DNA of 64,000 nucleotides from the NCBI RefSeq assembly GCF_002743335.1, contig NZ_PDZB01000002.1:239041-303040 (forward strand), given 5' to 3'. Positions 44,892 through 55,148 of the stretch are shown here, piece by piece. Within the stretch, counting starts at the first letter, position 1, and each line of letters opens with the position of its first letter. A program made the translations under genes and the position numbers. The stretch comes from Sporosarcina sp. P32b. GTDB taxonomy: Bacteria > Bacillota > Bacilli > Bacillales_A > Planococcaceae. The notes below the pieces were generated by a model. It had not been told where the DNA came from. It made no database searches and saw only the letters and a program-made list of their open reading frames with translations.

Positions 44892-46958
44892 GTGAAAGAC
44901 AAATCCACAAATGAAGCTAGCCGCAGAATCAAGAATCGAAAAAGTCAGCAATTGGATCAATTCAAGGTAGATAATAAAGGTAAATCGTTTACGACCAATC
45001 AAGGGGTTAAAGTGTCAAATGATGAAGAATCATTAAAAGCTGGCGTTCGTGGACCAACATTAATGGAAGGAATACACCTAAAAGAAAAACTAATGCACTT
45101 TGACCGAGAACGGATTCCTGAACGAGTCGTTCATGCCAGAGGATATGCAGCACACGGTGAGTTTGAGGTATATGAATCAATGAAAGACTATACTACAGCC
45201 GACTTTCTCCAAGTGCCGGGACAGAAAACACCTGTATTCACACGTTTTTCTAATGTGGCAGGAAATTTAGGATCTGTTGATACAGCAAGAGACGTCAGAG
45301 GTTTTGCGGTAAAGTTTTACACGGAAGAAGGAAACTATGATTTGGTAGGAAACAATCTACCTGTGTTTTTCATCCAGGATAGCATGAAGTTCCCCGATCT
45401 CGTTCACGCAGTCAAACCTGAACCCGATACAGATATGCCACAAGCCGCTTCTGCTCATGATACGTTTTGGGATTTCGTAGCAAACAATCAAGAATCTGCC
45501 CATATGGTGATGTGGCAAATGTCGGATCGCACCATTCCTAGAAGTTGGCGGATGATGGAAGGCTTTGGTGTGCATACATTCCGGTTTGTTAATAGTGAAG
45601 GTAAAGCTACTTTTGTAAAGTTTCATTGGAAGCCGATATTGGGCGTGCATTCCTTAGTCTGGGATGAAGCACAGAAAATCGCCGGAAAAAATGCAGACTT
45701 CCAACGCAGAGATCTATGGGATTGTATTGATAATGGATATTTTGCTGAATATGAATTTGGTGTGCAGATGATTGCAGAAGAAGATGAATTCATGTTTGAC
45801 TTTGATATTCTTGACGCGACAAAACTGTGGCCAGAAGAAATCGTCCCAGTTAAAATCATTGGGAAAATGACGTTAAATCAAAACGTCACCAACGTCTTTT
45901 CTGAAACCGAGCAAGCCGCTTTCCATCCCGGTAATGTCGTACCAGGAATAGATTTCACTAATGACCCGCTTTTACAAGGGAGGCTTTTATCTTATCTCGA
46001 TACCCAACTATATCGCCTCGGTGGACCCAACTTCACAGAAATTCCGATTAACCGTGCAGTTTGTCCATTCCATAACAATCAGCGAAACGGATTCAATCGT
46101 CAACGGATTGATGTTGGCAAAGTAAGTTATCATAAAAATTCCTTAGCTAACAATACCCCCTCCACTTCTACAGCAAAAGAAGGCGGATTCGTTCATTATG
46201 CTGAAAAAGTGGAAGGTCGAATTATTCAAGCCCGAAGCGAATCATTCAATGACCACTTTTCTCAAGCCCGACTTTTCTGGAATAGTATGTCACTACCAGA
46301 AAAACAACATATTATTAACGCGTTCAGCTTTGAAGTCGGAAAAGTAAATAGTATGAGTGTCAGGCAGCAAGTTGTCGATATGTTCGCACACGTCGATCAA
46401 GAAATGGCCACTCTCATCGCAAACAATGTAGGAGTGAATAAACCGACCGGTGAACAAGTCAATGTTACCGAATCGTCCCCTGCGCTGAGCCAGGAAAACA
46501 CCCCTCGCTACCCATACAGTTTAAAAGTCGGCATTCTGATTGGCGATGGATTCGCTGATGAAGAAGTGAAGACAACAATTGAACATCTAGCGAAATACGG
46601 TGTATGGGCGTACACAATCGGTGAAAAACTAGGTACGGTAACAGGTAAGAATGGACTGGAGATTCATGTGAATGAAACGTTTTTGACTACTGCTCCCGTT
46701 TTATTCGATTCTCTTTATGTAGTAGGTGGTAAGGCAGCGAATCAACCGAAGTTCAATTCGGATAGCGTCTATTTTATCAATGAGGCGTTTAGACACTATA
46801 AACCGATTAGTGTTGCCAAAACCGGAAACACCCTTTTCACAGCGTCTGACGCAAAAAAAGGACCCGGTATTGTATTCGCTAAAAATAACCCCGCGTTTAA
46901 CGACGACTTTGTACTCGCTATTACCCAACAACGATTTTGGGAACGAGATATTTACTAA
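44892..46958 (+). CDS. katE: large-subunit catalase (HPII/KatE type)
   Basis: This 688-residue catalase removes hydrogen peroxide. The heme domain has the distal His in [19 protein letters not shown], the NFTRFS-like TRFSNVAG, and the proximal Tyr region [20 protein letters not shown]-terminal flavodoxin/DJ-1-like domain ([22 protein letters not shown], about residues 550-688) marks the large clade 2 type. I start at GTG 44892 with GGAGG 7 bases upstream; the longer frame adds 18 codons without a site. Gene symbol katE by type; Bacillus names differ. Confidence 0.92.
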   Translation: MKDKSTNEASRRIKNRKSQQLDQFKVDNKGKSFTTNQGVKVSNDEESLKAGVRGPTLMEGIHLKEKLMHFDRERIPERVVHARGYAAHGEFEVYESMKDYTTADFLQVPGQKTPVFTRFSNVAGNLGSVDTARDVRGFAVKFYTEEGNYDLVGNNLPVFFIQDSMKFPDLVHAVKPEPDTDMPQAASAHDTFWDFVANNQESAHMVMWQMSDRTIPRSWRMMEGFGVHTFRFVNSEGKATFVKFHWKPILGVHSLVWDEAQKIAGKNADFQRRDLWDCIDNGYFAEYEFGVQMIAEEDEFMFDFDILDATKLWPEEIVPVKIIGKMTLNQNVTNVFSETEQAAFHPGNVVPGIDFTNDPLLQGRLLSYLDTQLYRLGGPNFTEIPINRAVCPFHNNQRNGFNRQRIDVGKVSYHKNSLANNTPSTSTAKEGGFVHYAEKVEGRIIQARSESFNDHFSQARLFWNSMSLPEKQHIINAFSFEVGKVNSMSVRQQVVDMFAHVDQEMATLIANNVGVNKPTGEQVNVTESSPALSQENTPRYPYSLKVGILIGDGFADEEVKTTIEHLAKYGVWAYTIGEKLGTVTGKNGLEIHVNETFLTTAPVLFDSLYVVGGKAANQPKFNSDSVYFINEAFRHYKPISVAKTGNTLFTASDAKKGPGIVFAKNNPAFNDDFVLAITQQRFWERDIY

Positions 46959-46969
46959 TTGTTCATAGC

Positions 46970-47007
46970 AAGAAGCGTCACTCTTCATATGAAGAGTGAC
47001 GCTTCTT
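46970..47007. terminator. perfect palindromic terminator after katE
   Basis: Two 17-base arms (46970-46986 and 46991-47007) around ATAT form a perfect palindrome, followed by T-rich sequence on the + strand. Confidence 0.9.
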
Positions 47008-47126
47008 TATTTTCCAACTATACTCATAGTACTTTACGAAAGTCTTCGTGAAACGTTGTGAATAATCTTGCCACGCCTAGAAGACTGCGCTGCGCCCTAC
47101 CTTCTTTTCATTACCTGGGAAATTTA

Positions 47127-47165
47127 AAGACCCAACAAACCATGTTTCAGCTCGTTGGGTCTTCA
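47127..47165 (-). terminator. intrinsic terminator after the GntP permease
   Basis: AAGACCCAAC (47128-47137) pairs with GTTGGGTCTT (47154-47163), just after the permease stop on the minus strand. Confidence 0.8.
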
Positions 47166-47168
47166 TTA

Positions 47169-48485
47169 TTATAGTCCAATTGAAAACAGAATAACCGCGA
47201 CTGCTGCACCGAGTATAGGTACAACCACAGACAATGCGCCAAACGCCGGATACGCGTCTTTATGCGTTTCACCAGCAATGGATCGGATCGTCGTCACAAC
47301 GTATCCTCCTTGAGGAAGTGAATCCAATGAGCCTGAAGAGATGGATACCGTTCTATGCAACGCTTCAGGATCTACGCCTAGATCTAAGTAGTGTGGAGCC
47401 AATAATGGTAAGGCAATCGCTTGTCCACCTGACGATGATCCCGTCAATCCAGCAATGACCGCTACCGCAAGCGCTCCACCAATTAATGGGCTTCCCGGAA
47501 TATCTGTCATGACATTTACTGCAGCATCAAAAGCCGGTGTCGCCTTAACTACTCCCCCAAAACCAACGACTGCAGCTGTATTGGCGATGGCGATCACTGC
47601 ACCCATCGCACCTTCCCCTACTGCATGACCAAAGTTTTGGAAGTACTTTTTATTCAAAATAAATGTGGCCAATATACCGCCACTTAAGGAAATAATTAAT
47701 GCAGAGGTTCCAAGATAGTTATGTAACAGCAATGTAATTCCAAGAACTACAACTAATGGAATCATACTCAGTATCGGGTTCGGTAGAGATCTTTGCATAT
47801 CTACTTCCTTATCTGTATCCCTTGCAACAAACCTCTCCCCTTTAGCGACAGCTTTTGAAATCATTCGTTTCAGCCACCAATAGCCGAACAAGAACATGAA
47901 GAGTGCTACGAAAATACTGACTTCCCACCCTGCATACGGACTCGTTCCAAGAAACTCAATTGGAATCCAGTTTTGAATTTCAGGTGATCCTGCTGACGTC
48001 ATCGTAAATGTGGTAGAACCAAATGCTAGTGCAGCCGGAATGAATCTTCTTGGCAAGTCGGCTTGTTTGAAGAGACTTAACGCCATCGGATATACCGAGA
48101 ATGCTACAACAAACAAACTTACACCGCCATATGTTAACACTGCACAAGCAATGACGACCGCTAAGGCTGCTCTTTTCATACCAATTTTACTGACAATCCA
48201 TTTTGAAATACTATCGGCGCCACCACTGTCTTCCATAACTTTACCGAATATCGCACCCGTTAAAAACATTAAATACCACGAGGCGATAAATCCTGTAAAT
48301 CCACCCATATAGTTCGTTAAGAAGTTGACCGCGCCTTCTTCTACTAACTGTGGGAAAAGCGGGATGCCATTCATAATTGCGATAAACAATGCGGTTATTG
48401 GTGCCGCAATGAGAAGGTTCATCCCTTTCATTGTTAAAAATATTAAGATCGCAAGTCCCGCAAAAAGGCCGATCATTCCTAACAT
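47169..48485 (-). CDS. GntP-family organic acid permease
   Basis: The 438-residue protein has about twelve helices and GntP-family features, such as GGVSLFVVAFSVYPMALSLF, a TAGSPEIQN motif and GLTGSSSGGQAIALPLLAP. Such permeases move gluconate, lactate or other hydroxy acids with protons. ATG at 48485 is preferred, with AGGAGG 7 bases upstream. It is 41 bases after the HisD-like gene, and both follow the operator at 49898-49911, so it probably imports the substrate of that dehydrogenase. Confidence 0.82.
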   Translation of the reverse strand: MLGMIGLFAGLAILIFLTMKGMNLLIAAPITALFIAIMNGIPLFPQLVEEGAVNFLTNYMGGFTGFIASWYLMFLTGAIFGKVMEDSGGADSISKWIVSKIGMKRAALAVVIACAVLTYGGVSLFVVAFSVYPMALSLFKQADLPRRFIPAALAFGSTTFTMTSAGSPEIQNWIPIEFLGTSPYAGWEVSIFVALFMFLFGYWWLKRMISKAVAKGERFVARDTDKEVDMQRSLPNPILSMIPLVVVLGITLLLHNYLGTSALIISLSGGILATFILNKKYFQNFGHAVGEGAMGAVIAIANTAAVVGFGGVVKATPAFDAAVNVMTDIPGSPLIGGALAVAVIAGLTGSSSGGQAIALPLLAPHYLDLGVDPEALHRTVSISSGSLDSLPQGGYVVTTIRSIAGETHKDAYPAFGALSVVVPILGAAVAVILFSIGL

Positions 48486-48526
48486 AGTCATTCCTCCTAA
48501 TTACCTTGCTCCTTTAAAAACCAGTT

Positions 48527-49807
48527 TTATTTTTTGCCATATCGATCTACACGAAGTTGTGCTTGTCTAGCATGTCCTTCAAAGTTTTCTAATAAGCAAA
48601 GTCTTGCTGCGTATTCGCCGATATAGGCTGAAGCTTCTGGTGTTGTAATCTTCTGATAGGTAACTGTTTTGATGAATTTACCAACCCATAATCCACCTGT
48701 GTAACGAGCTGCCCCTTTAGTCGGCAATGTATGGTTTGTACCAATTACTTTATCTCCGTATGCTACATTCGTCTCTGGTCCCAAAAACAGGCAACCGTAG
48801 TTCGTCATATTCTCGAGGAAGTAATCGGGATTCTCTGTTAAAATCTCTACATGTTCAAATGCTAAGCGATCCGCTTCAATCCGTGCTTCTTCAATCGAAT
48901 CCACGACTACTATTTGACCATAATCTTCCCAAGATACACTAGCTACATCTGCGGTTGGAAGAGTTTCCAACTGACGCGCAATTTCCTTAATCGTTTCGTG
49001 TGCAAGCTCTTCCGAAGTCGTAATCAACGCGCCAGGAGACGTCGGTCCATGTTCACCTTGACCAAGAAGATCAATCGCAATCATTTCTGCATCCGCTGTA
49101 TGATCTGCTACAACTAATGTTTCTGTTGGCCCTGCAAATAAATCAATTCCTACACGACCGTATAATTGACGTTTCGCTTCGGCAACAAATGCATTACCAG
49201 GTCCAACAATCATATCGACAGATTCAATGGTTTCTGTTCCGATAGCCATCGCCCCCATCGCTTGAATGCCGCCAAGTAAATAAATTTCGTCTGCTCCTGC
49301 TAAATACATGGCCGCAATAGTCGCTTTTGGAATCTCCCCATTAATTGGTGGTGTACAGGCTATAACCCGTTTCACTCCCGCAACCTTTGCAGTCAACACA
49401 CTCATATGTGCAGATGCAACCATCGGATACCGTCCACCCGGTATATAACAACCTACGCTGTTTACTGGAATGTTTTTATGTCCAAGAATCACACCAGGAA
49501 TATCCTCTACTTCTACATCATGCAATGAAGCAAGCTGTGCTTCTGCAAACGCTTTAATATTAGTTTGGGCAAATTTAATGTCTTCGATGACACTATCGGG
49601 CACTTGCGCAACAATTTCTTTAATTTCTGATTCACTTAGTCTGAAGGACTTCGGAGTCCATTTGTCAAATTTCTCAGAAAGCTCACGTACCGCTTGATCT
49701 CCACGACTTTCTACGTCTTTTAACGCTGCAGAGACAATTTCAGAGACCTTCGTGTCGTTAGCTACTACTTCTTCTTTAGATTTACCTGCTTTAATTACTT
49801 TTACCAT
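48527..49807 (-). CDS. HisD-like NAD-dependent polyol/sulfonate dehydrogenase
   Basis: The 426-residue enzyme has the histidinol dehydrogenase fold, with [45 protein letters not shown] and [11 protein letters not shown] (catalytic Glu/His). It differs from true HisD in reading [16 protein letters not shown] where HisD has an AQAEHDP motif, a variant I associate with sulfopropanediol 3-dehydrogenase (HpsN)-type enzymes. No other his gene is near. Together with a permease and a LacI regulator, this suggests catabolism of a small hydroxylated substrate. The substrate is a guess. Confidence 0.75.
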   Translation of the reverse strand: MVKVIKAGKSKEEVVANDTKVSEIVSAALKDVESRGDQAVRELSEKFDKWTPKSFRLSESEIKEIVAQVPDSVIEDIKFAQTNIKAFAEAQLASLHDVEVEDIPGVILGHKNIPVNSVGCYIPGGRYPMVASAHMSVLTAKVAGVKRVIACTPPINGEIPKATIAAMYLAGADEIYLLGGIQAMGAMAIGTETIESVDMIVGPGNAFVAEAKRQLYGRVGIDLFAGPTETLVVADHTADAEMIAIDLLGQGEHGPTSPGALITTSEELAHETIKEIARQLETLPTADVASVSWEDYGQIVVVDSIEEARIEADRLAFEHVEILTENPDYFLENMTNYGCLFLGPETNVAYGDKVIGTNHTLPTKGAARYTGGLWVGKFIKTVTYQKITTPEASAYIGEYAARLCLLENFEGHARQAQLRVDRYGKK

Positions 49808-49825
49808 GATGTCGCCTCCTATTTT

Positions 49826-49839
49826 TAACCGCTTACATT
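49826..49839 (-). promoter_or_regulatory. cre-like catabolite repression site
   Basis: TGTAAGCGGTTAAA on the minus strand matches the CcpA cre consensus at all but one fixed position. It sits in the leader of the HisD-like gene, just before the ribosome site. Confidence 0.5.
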
Positions 49840-49897
49840 CTGTTTTAACTAATTACTAATTTGAGCATTGTATAGAATGCCTGAGTAAAATACATTC

Positions 49898-49911
49898 TGC
49901 ATACGTATGCA
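49898..49911. promoter_or_regulatory. LacI-type operator upstream of the HisD-like gene
   Basis: TGCATACGTATGCA is a perfect 14-bp palindrome with the central CG typical of LacI-family operators. It lies between the regulator gene and the dehydrogenase, upstream of a TACAAT -10 candidate (near 49868-49873). Confidence 0.7.
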
Positions 49912-49962
49912 TTTAACTCTACGTCAAAATAATAGTCTAATTATTCGTCAAAGTCAACAACT

Positions 49963-50955
49963 TTATGTCGTTTTTCTTTCAATCAACTTTCCATCAACTT
50001 CTATCGTTTGTACAAATCCTGTATAAGATGTCACTTCTTCCATCAAATACGTTACCGTTGCTTCAATCATTTCTTCAATCGGCTGCTCCCATGTCGTTAA
50101 GTCGTAAGCCGGCCAAGAAGCCATGCCGATATTATCAAATCCAACGACCCTAGTATGTTCCGGTATTTGGATTTCATGCTTGCGAAGTGCATCTAATACC
50201 CCAAGTGCCATAATATCGTTCGCAACAAAAATTGCAGACGGTAATTTATTTTCTTCAAGCAAAGAAATTGCTGTATCGTATCCACCTTCATACGTATAGT
50301 CTGAATTGTATGTGCGATACGTAATACTCTGCTGATCAAGGACCTCACAAAAACCTTTTTCACGTTCAATACTTGTAGAGGTATCTTCATTACCCGTAAC
50401 CAGTACTAATTGATTGGACCCTGTAGAAACCAAAAAATGTGCAATAGAGCGGCCGGCTTCTAAATTATTACAACTCACTGAATGGAACACGTCAGTACTA
50501 GGCTTTCTATTAAAGAAAACGAGAGGGATTTGATTCTTTTTGAACTCCTCCCCAACAGTTTCTGACATCGTAGCATCGGTTACAATTACACCCGCTACAT
50601 GATAGTTGAGTAATGTTTCAACATCCTCATCTTGAATTTCATCGTTATTGGTGGAGACAAATAAGATGCTGTATCCTCGCTGTTTGAAGATTGAACTAAA
50701 TCGTTTTAATACATGTGCATAGAATGGATTTTGAACACTTTTCATTACAAGACCAATAATTTTGGACTGATTTGTTATGAGGCTTCTCGCGTATACGTTA
50801 GGACGATAGCCGAGCTCTGCAGCTGCCTCCAGAACCCGTTTCCTAGTTTTATCGGAAACAGATGCACCTTCAAAATATACTCTTGAAACAGACGATTGTG
50901 ATACGCCCGCCAACTTAGCGACATCCATCGCTGTTACCGTTTCTCTCATTTCCAT
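49963..50955 (-). CDS. LacI family transcriptional regulator
   Basis: The 330-residue regulator has the helix-turn-helix TAMDVAKLAGVSQSSVSRVYFEG, the hinge ELGYRPNVYARSL and a periplasmic-binding-like effector domain (IIGLVMKSVQNPFYAHVLKRF, then ANDIMALGVLDALRKHEIQIP and VVGFDNIGMASWPAYDLTTW). It probably controls the adjacent dehydrogenase and permease through the palindrome at 49898. Two ATGs (50955, 50949) are possible starts. The effector is unknown. Confidence 0.9.
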   Translation of the reverse strand: MEMRETVTAMDVAKLAGVSQSSVSRVYFEGASVSDKTRKRVLEAAAELGYRPNVYARSLITNQSKIIGLVMKSVQNPFYAHVLKRFSSIFKQRGYSILFVSTNNDEIQDEDVETLLNYHVAGVIVTDATMSETVGEEFKKNQIPLVFFNRKPSTDVFHSVSCNNLEAGRSIAHFLVSTGSNQLVLVTGNEDTSTSIEREKGFCEVLDQQSITYRTYNSDYTYEGGYDTAISLLEENKLPSAIFVANDIMALGVLDALRKHEIQIPEHTRVVGFDNIGMASWPAYDLTTWEQPIEEMIEATVTYLMEEVTSYTGFVQTIEVDGKLIERKTT

Positions 50956-51197
50956 TCATTCCTTTACAATGTTTTTCAATTCTATGTATGATTTTCACTA
51001 GTACGTTTTTGTTCAATCTAATGAATTATATAATATGCAGCTAAAGATTTGAAATGAAGTCTCCTTAGAAGTTTACCCACTATTATATTCCCTTTACAAA
51101 CTTATAGAAATCAATTGACGTTTAATAAGGGATTTATCCGATGTATATTTTTCAGTGACCTGGATGTTTATCAATAGAACAATTGAATGAAGCAAAA
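50956..51197. other. upstream region of the LacI-type gene
   Basis: AT-rich, without a gene. It must hold the regulator's promoter, but I found no clear pair of hexamers and no second copy of the operator palindrome. Confidence 0.45.
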
Positions 51198-51246
51198 AAA
51201 CTGCCAGGTACCAACACAGTCATCATGTGCTCGTACCTGGCAGCTT
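51194..51246 (-). terminator. intrinsic terminator after the unknown gene at 51.3 kb
   Basis: CTGCCAGGTAC (51201-51211) pairs with GTACCTGGCAG (51233-51243), and seven Ts follow on the minus strand. Confidence 0.9.
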
Positions 51247-51299
51247 TATGTGTAATTAATAATTTTACTAAAGCACTTCAGCCAAAGTGATTCTACTCG

Positions 51300-52136
51300 T
51301 TAACGTAGCGCACCTTCAGCTTCCGGAATGTTATTCATGTCAATAGCATTTAATTTACAGAAATAGTTCATAAACTCTTCTGCTTCTTTAATCTGCTCTT
51401 CGTCCGTCTTTAATGCAATAATATCTTTTAAAATTTGGGCAGTCCAAATATTATCAAAGTAACGGAATGTACCAGAATTCCATGAAGTACGATCAGGATA
51501 GTTTTTATTTCTGTAGTAATTCCAGAAAAGCATTTTCTCTGCTTCTTCTTCTGAAAGTTGAATTCTGTATTCAGGGTGAGCAGGAACCAATCCATCCTCG
51601 CCTATACTACCAATAAATGTATCACCAACCATGAAGAGTCCAATAATAGTTCTTTCTGTTTCTGCTTGATCAGAAGTTCTCACTGTTAGAACACCTGCAC
51701 TGTTCGGGCGTAAACGAGTTACTGGGTTGGGTAACCCTTTATTCTTACCGCTTTGAATGCTTCCAGTCGATATTTCCCAGTCGTTAAACACTTCTGACTG
51801 TCGTTCTTTCTCTAACCAGAAAACAATTTGTGAACTTTCATGAATTTTATGGTTTTTCAATATTTCTCTACGTTGCTGTTCAAGCACTTGGATAGCTTTT
51901 TCTTCCTTACGCTTCTTTTCCATTATTTTTTCTTCTGCTTTTCGTTCCACAAAGACCTTCTCTAAAGACTCTGCCATACTTCGATTGTTTAAAGTAATAA
52001 AATTCTCGAATGCATCGGGATAGACGAATCTTTTAAGATCCTTATTGAAATCAACGGTAATGAATGACTCCTCATGTTCCACAATATTTCCTTCACCAAA
52101 CACGTTATGAGTAATTTCTTCATTAATTAAATTCAC
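51300..52136 (-). CDS. unknown protein with a coiled coil, behind a leader terminator
   Basis: I do not recognise this 278-residue protein. It begins with a small beta-rich segment (ITHNVFGEGNIVEHEESFITVDF, then KRFVYPDAFENFI, about residues 8-50), followed by a charged coiled coil (RKAEEKIMEKKRKEEKAIQ, about 65-105) and a C-terminal domain with VFWLEKERQSEVFNDW and a tryptophan/tyrosine-rich MLFWNYYRNKNYPDRTSW. GTG at 52136 is chosen because GGAGGAG lies 8 bases upstream; the longer frame has no site and covers the leader. The leader of about 190 bases includes an intrinsic terminator, so expression may be conditional. Confidence 0.7.
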   Translation of the reverse strand: MNLINEEITHNVFGEGNIVEHEESFITVDFNKDLKRFVYPDAFENFITLNNRSMAESLEKVFVERKAEEKIMEKKRKEEKAIQVLEQQRREILKNHKIHESSQIVFWLEKERQSEVFNDWEISTGSIQSGKNKGLPNPVTRLRPNSAGVLTVRTSDQAETERTIIGLFMVGDTFIGSIGEDGLVPAHPEYRIQLSEEEAEKMLFWNYYRNKNYPDRTSWNSGTFRYFDNIWTAQILKDIIALKTDEEQIKEAEEFMNYFCKLNAIDMNNIPEAEGALR

Positions 52137-52252
52137 TAGACAATCTCCTCCTATAAATTCTTTGATAACTACTTTACAGTTAATCTGATTAAAACAATCT
52201 GTGCGTTTACATTTTATTTGATTGAAATATAACAACCCATTTATCAAATTCA

Positions 52253-52293
52253 AAAAAATGCGCCCTTCATTCCTTACTGGAATAAGTTGCGCA
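52253..52293 (-). terminator. intrinsic terminator inside the leader of the 51.3 kb gene
   Basis: TGCGC (52259-52263) pairs with GCGCA (52289-52293), with an inner ATTCC/GGAAT stem, followed by seven Ts on the minus strand. It lies about 40 bases after the proposed transcription start and 117 bases before the GTG start codon. A CAGGA/TCCTG hairpin directly precedes it. Confidence 0.72.
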
Positions 52294-52331
52294 GGATTGT
52301 TAAACACCGTCCTGATTACTTGTACATATAC

Positions 52332-52360
52332 AGTATAACACATAATCAGAAATTTCTCAA
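52332..52360 (-). promoter_or_regulatory. sigma-A promoter of the 51.3 kb gene
   Basis: TTGAGA (52360-52355), a 17-base spacer and TATACT (52337-52332) on the minus strand. Confidence 0.7.
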
Positions 52361-52368
52361 ATTCATGG

Positions 52369-52398
52369 TTGACATTTCTTATTTGTTTATCGTATAAT
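52369..52398 (+). promoter_or_regulatory. consensus sigma-A promoter without an obvious gene
   Basis: A perfect TTGACA (52369-52374), an 18-base spacer and a perfect TATAAT (52393-52398) point right. The transcript would run into the antisense end of the HD gene; no frame with a ribosome site follows. Confidence 0.65.
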
Positions 52399-52555
52399 AG
52401 ACGATTTTGATTTTACAAGACTGTGTATGTAACTAGTTTCACTCTTAATAGTATGGATATACAGCCCTCATTTACTGCATGTTTGATGAGGTGATTAGCT
52501 AACGTCGAATTTTTCTTAGTAGGACTTGCTATATTGAGAGTCTAGTCTACTGCGA

Positions 52556-53422
52556 CTAGAGTTTCCTTATATTCCTTTTAACGTGACGGTACATATCATC
52601 AGCAGACCAGCCTAACCGCTGCTGCAATTCATTACAAAAAGCGAGCACTATAAATGGCCCGTCTGAGTTCAATTCAAATTTAATTCCTCGATCCGTCAAC
52701 TCATCCATCAACGGACGTATTACATCAAAATCTTGATTTTTATATACCGTATCTGCAGCCACTTTTACTTCGTATACGAAATCTATTATTCCTAGCTTCT
52801 TAAACTCTTCTTCCTCGGTTGGCGATAAATTATATGCAACATTGAATAACCTATCGATTTCATTATCCATCAGCTTACTAGCGCCAACAAAAAGTCTTTT
52901 CACTTCCACTTCTAATATACGCGCTAGACGCATGTCTTTCATAACAGGCTTCAAAGCATTCACAATGCTCATATAATACCAGGATTGTTCACGTTTACCT
53001 CTATTGAATCTACTCCATACAGCATCTCCTACACAATCAACATCTTCTTGGATTGAGCGAAGATTATGAAGTTTATCCGCCACAATGACGGCGAGCTGAT
53101 CAGTGTTTTTTCTGCCTAACTCTTTAATTGTATGACGTTTGCGCTCTTCCCATGATAAAGTTTTATCTTGCTCCGATGCAGCCAACACAAGATCAAGTAC
53201 CTTGTCGCCAAATTGACTTTGCAACTCATTTTCAGTCGTGTCCGTATCTTCGAGCGTGTCATGCAGCAAACCCGCTGCGACTATATCATCACTATACTGA
53301 TGGTGCTTTAAAAGCATCGAAACAGCAAAAGGATGAGTGATATATGGAATATCCGTCCCTTTGCGAAACTGTCCTCTATGTTTATATAATGCGAATTGGA
53401 AAGCTTTTTCAATAGTATTCAA
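52556..53422 (-). CDS. HD-domain phosphohydrolase, SpoT-like
   Basis: The 288-residue protein has an N-terminal HD domain like that of (p)ppGpp hydrolases: KHRGQFRKGTDIPYITHPFAV, GLLHDTLEDTDTTENEL and VIVADKLHNLRSI carry the metal-binding His and Asp residues. No synthetase or TGS domain follows; the C-terminal half is unrecognised. It might hydrolyse (p)ppGpp or a related nucleotide. Translation starts at TTG after a GGGGG site. Confidence 0.8.
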   Translation of the reverse strand: MNTIEKAFQFALYKHRGQFRKGTDIPYITHPFAVSMLLKHHQYSDDIVAAGLLHDTLEDTDTTENELQSQFGDKVLDLVLAASEQDKTLSWEERKRHTIKELGRKNTDQLAVIVADKLHNLRSIQEDVDCVGDAVWSRFNRGKREQSWYYMSIVNALKPVMKDMRLARILEVEVKRLFVGASKLMDNEIDRLFNVAYNLSPTEEEEFKKLGIIDFVYEVKVAADTVYKNQDFDVIRPLMDELTDRGIKFELNSDGPFIVLAFCNELQQRLGWSADDMYRHVKRNIRKL

Positions 53423-53612
53423 ACTAAGACCCCCGTATCATTTATTCCCCAGAAAATACTTTTATTTAGCTTGTTGATTGCATGCATGAACTAAGAAAAT
53501 TTAGATACATTTATTTGGTACTTTATCAACTATCCATTCATCCTTACTATGGTATTCTTCAAATATACCATGTATAACGTAAGTAGTACGCAATCGCTCA
53601 ATTATTTACAAT

Positions 53613-53645
53613 TCAAAAAGCACCGCTAACTTGTAGCGGTGCTCC
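53613..53645 (-). terminator. intrinsic terminator after gcvPB
   Basis: AGCACCGCTA (53619-53628) pairs with TAGCGGTGCT (53634-53643), then TTTTT on the minus strand. It closes the gcv operon. Confidence 0.92.
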
Positions 53646-53660
53646 ATTCAACCTATTTTA

Positions 53661-55148
53661 TTATTGTACGGTTTCTTCTACTGGTGATTGTTCTTTTATA
53701 TAACGCAACATAGGCTTACGCGCTGCCTTCGTTTCATCTAGACGACCAATGACTGTTGTGTGCGGTGCTTCTTGAACGATTTCGGGATTTTCTTCTACTT
53801 CCTTGGCGATTTGAATCATCGCTTCAATGAAGTTATCCAATGTTTCTTTGGATTCCGTTTCTGTCGGCTCGATCATCATAGCTTCCTCGACATTCAACGG
53901 GAAGTAGATTGTAGGCGGATGATATCCGAAATCTAACAAGCGCTTTGCCATATCAAGTGTACGTGCACCAAGCTTCTTCTGACGACGGCCTGATAAGACG
54001 AATTCATGTTTACAATGCTGTGTATACGGAAGGTCGAAGTATGGCTCTAGACGACGCATCATATAGTTTGCATTGAGTACTGCATATTCTGTAACAGCTT
54101 TCAAGCCATCTGGACCCATTGAGCGGATATACGTGTATGCACGTAAGTAAATACCGAAGTTTCCGTAGTATGGCTTCACGCGACCGATAGATTGCGGTAC
54201 ATCATAGTTTAGTACGAAACGATCATCCACTTTTTCAATGACAGGTTTCGGCAGGAATGCAGCGAGTTCGTCTGTTACCCCAACTGGACCTGAACCTGGA
54301 CCACCGCCACCGTGAGGACCTGTGAACGTCTTATGCAAGTTCAAATGAACCGCATCGAAGCCCATATCGCCTGGGCGTGCTTTAGACATAACAGCATTCA
54401 AGTTTGCTCCATCATAATACAGCTTTCCGCCAACTCCGTGAACTGCTGCCGCCATTTCCAAGATATCTTCCTCGAAAAGACCTAGTGTGTTTGGATTCGT
54501 CAACATCAATGCTGCAGTATCGGGACCTACTTTTGATTTCAAGTCTTCAAGATCAACTAAGCCTTTTTCATTCGACTTAACTGTCACTGTGTCAAAGCCT
54601 GCAACCGTTGCAGAAGCTGGATTTGTACCGTGAGCAGAGTCAGGAACTAGAACTTTCGTACGCTGTGTATCGCCATTTGCTTCATGGAAAGCACGAATCA
54701 TCATCAATGCCGTCCACTCACCATGTGCACCTGCAGCAGGTTGCAATGTAACTTGTGGCATCCCCGTGATTTCAGCTAAGTGCTCTTGCAGATCATACGC
54801 TACTTCGAGTGCACCTTGAACTGTAGACTCGTCTTGTAACGGGTGAACGCGTGCGAATCCAGGGAAGCGTGCAACCGCTTCGTTGATTTTCGGATTATAC
54901 TTCATCGTACAAGAACCTAATGGATAGAATCCTGTATCGACTCCATGGTTACGATTAGACAATGCAGTGTAGTGACGCATGATGTCTAGTTCAGATACTT
55001 CCGGCAGTTCTGCGTCTTCTGTGCGAATAACACCCTGAGATAAAATAGACGCAACATCTACTTCAGGTACATCTAATTCAGGTAAGCTATAACCGATTCG
55101 TCCAGGTTTGGATACTTCAAAAATGAGTGATTGGTTTTCCTTATGCAT
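53661..55148 (-). CDS. gcvPB: glycine dehydrogenase (decarboxylating) subunit 2
   Basis: The C-terminal half of the P-protein of glycine cleavage carries PLP on the lysine in [17 protein letters not shown]. The 495-residue protein also shows [20 protein letters not shown] and [20 protein letters not shown]. The start at 55148 gives an 8-base overlap with the gcvPA stop; a longer frame reads into gcvPA. It acts with GcvPA, GcvT and lipoylated GcvH. Confidence 0.96.
   Translation of the reverse strand: MHKENQSLIFEVSKPGRIGYSLPELDVPEVDVASILSQGVIRTEDAELPEVSELDIMRHYTALSNRNHGVDTGFYPLGSCTMKYNPKINEAVARFPGFARVHPLQDESTVQGALEVAYDLQEHLAEITGMPQVTLQPAAGAHGEWTALMMIRAFHEANGDTQRTKVLVPDSAHGTNPASATVAGFDTVTVKSNEKGLVDLEDLKSKVGPDTAALMLTNPNTLGLFEEDILEMAAAVHGVGGKLYYDGANLNAVMSKARPGDMGFDAVHLNLHKTFTGPHGGGGPGSGPVGVTDELAAFLPKPVIEKVDDRFVLNYDVPQSIGRVKPYYGNFGIYLRAYTYIRSMGPDGLKAVTEYAVLNANYMMRRLEPYFDLPYTQHCKHEFVLSGRRQKKLGARTLDMAKRLLDFGYHPPTIYFPLNVEEAMMIEPTETESKETLDNFIEAMIQIAKEVEENPEIVQEAPHTTVIGRLDETKAARKPMLRYIKEQSPVEETVQ

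Larger units (their letters stand above)
52137..52555. other. intergenic control region with divergent promoters and a leader terminator
   Basis: The region holds a minus-strand promoter (52332-52360), a plus-strand promoter (52369-52398), and a terminator hairpin (52253-52293), all listed separately. No open frame follows the plus-strand promoter before the antisense end of the HD gene. Confidence 0.65.
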
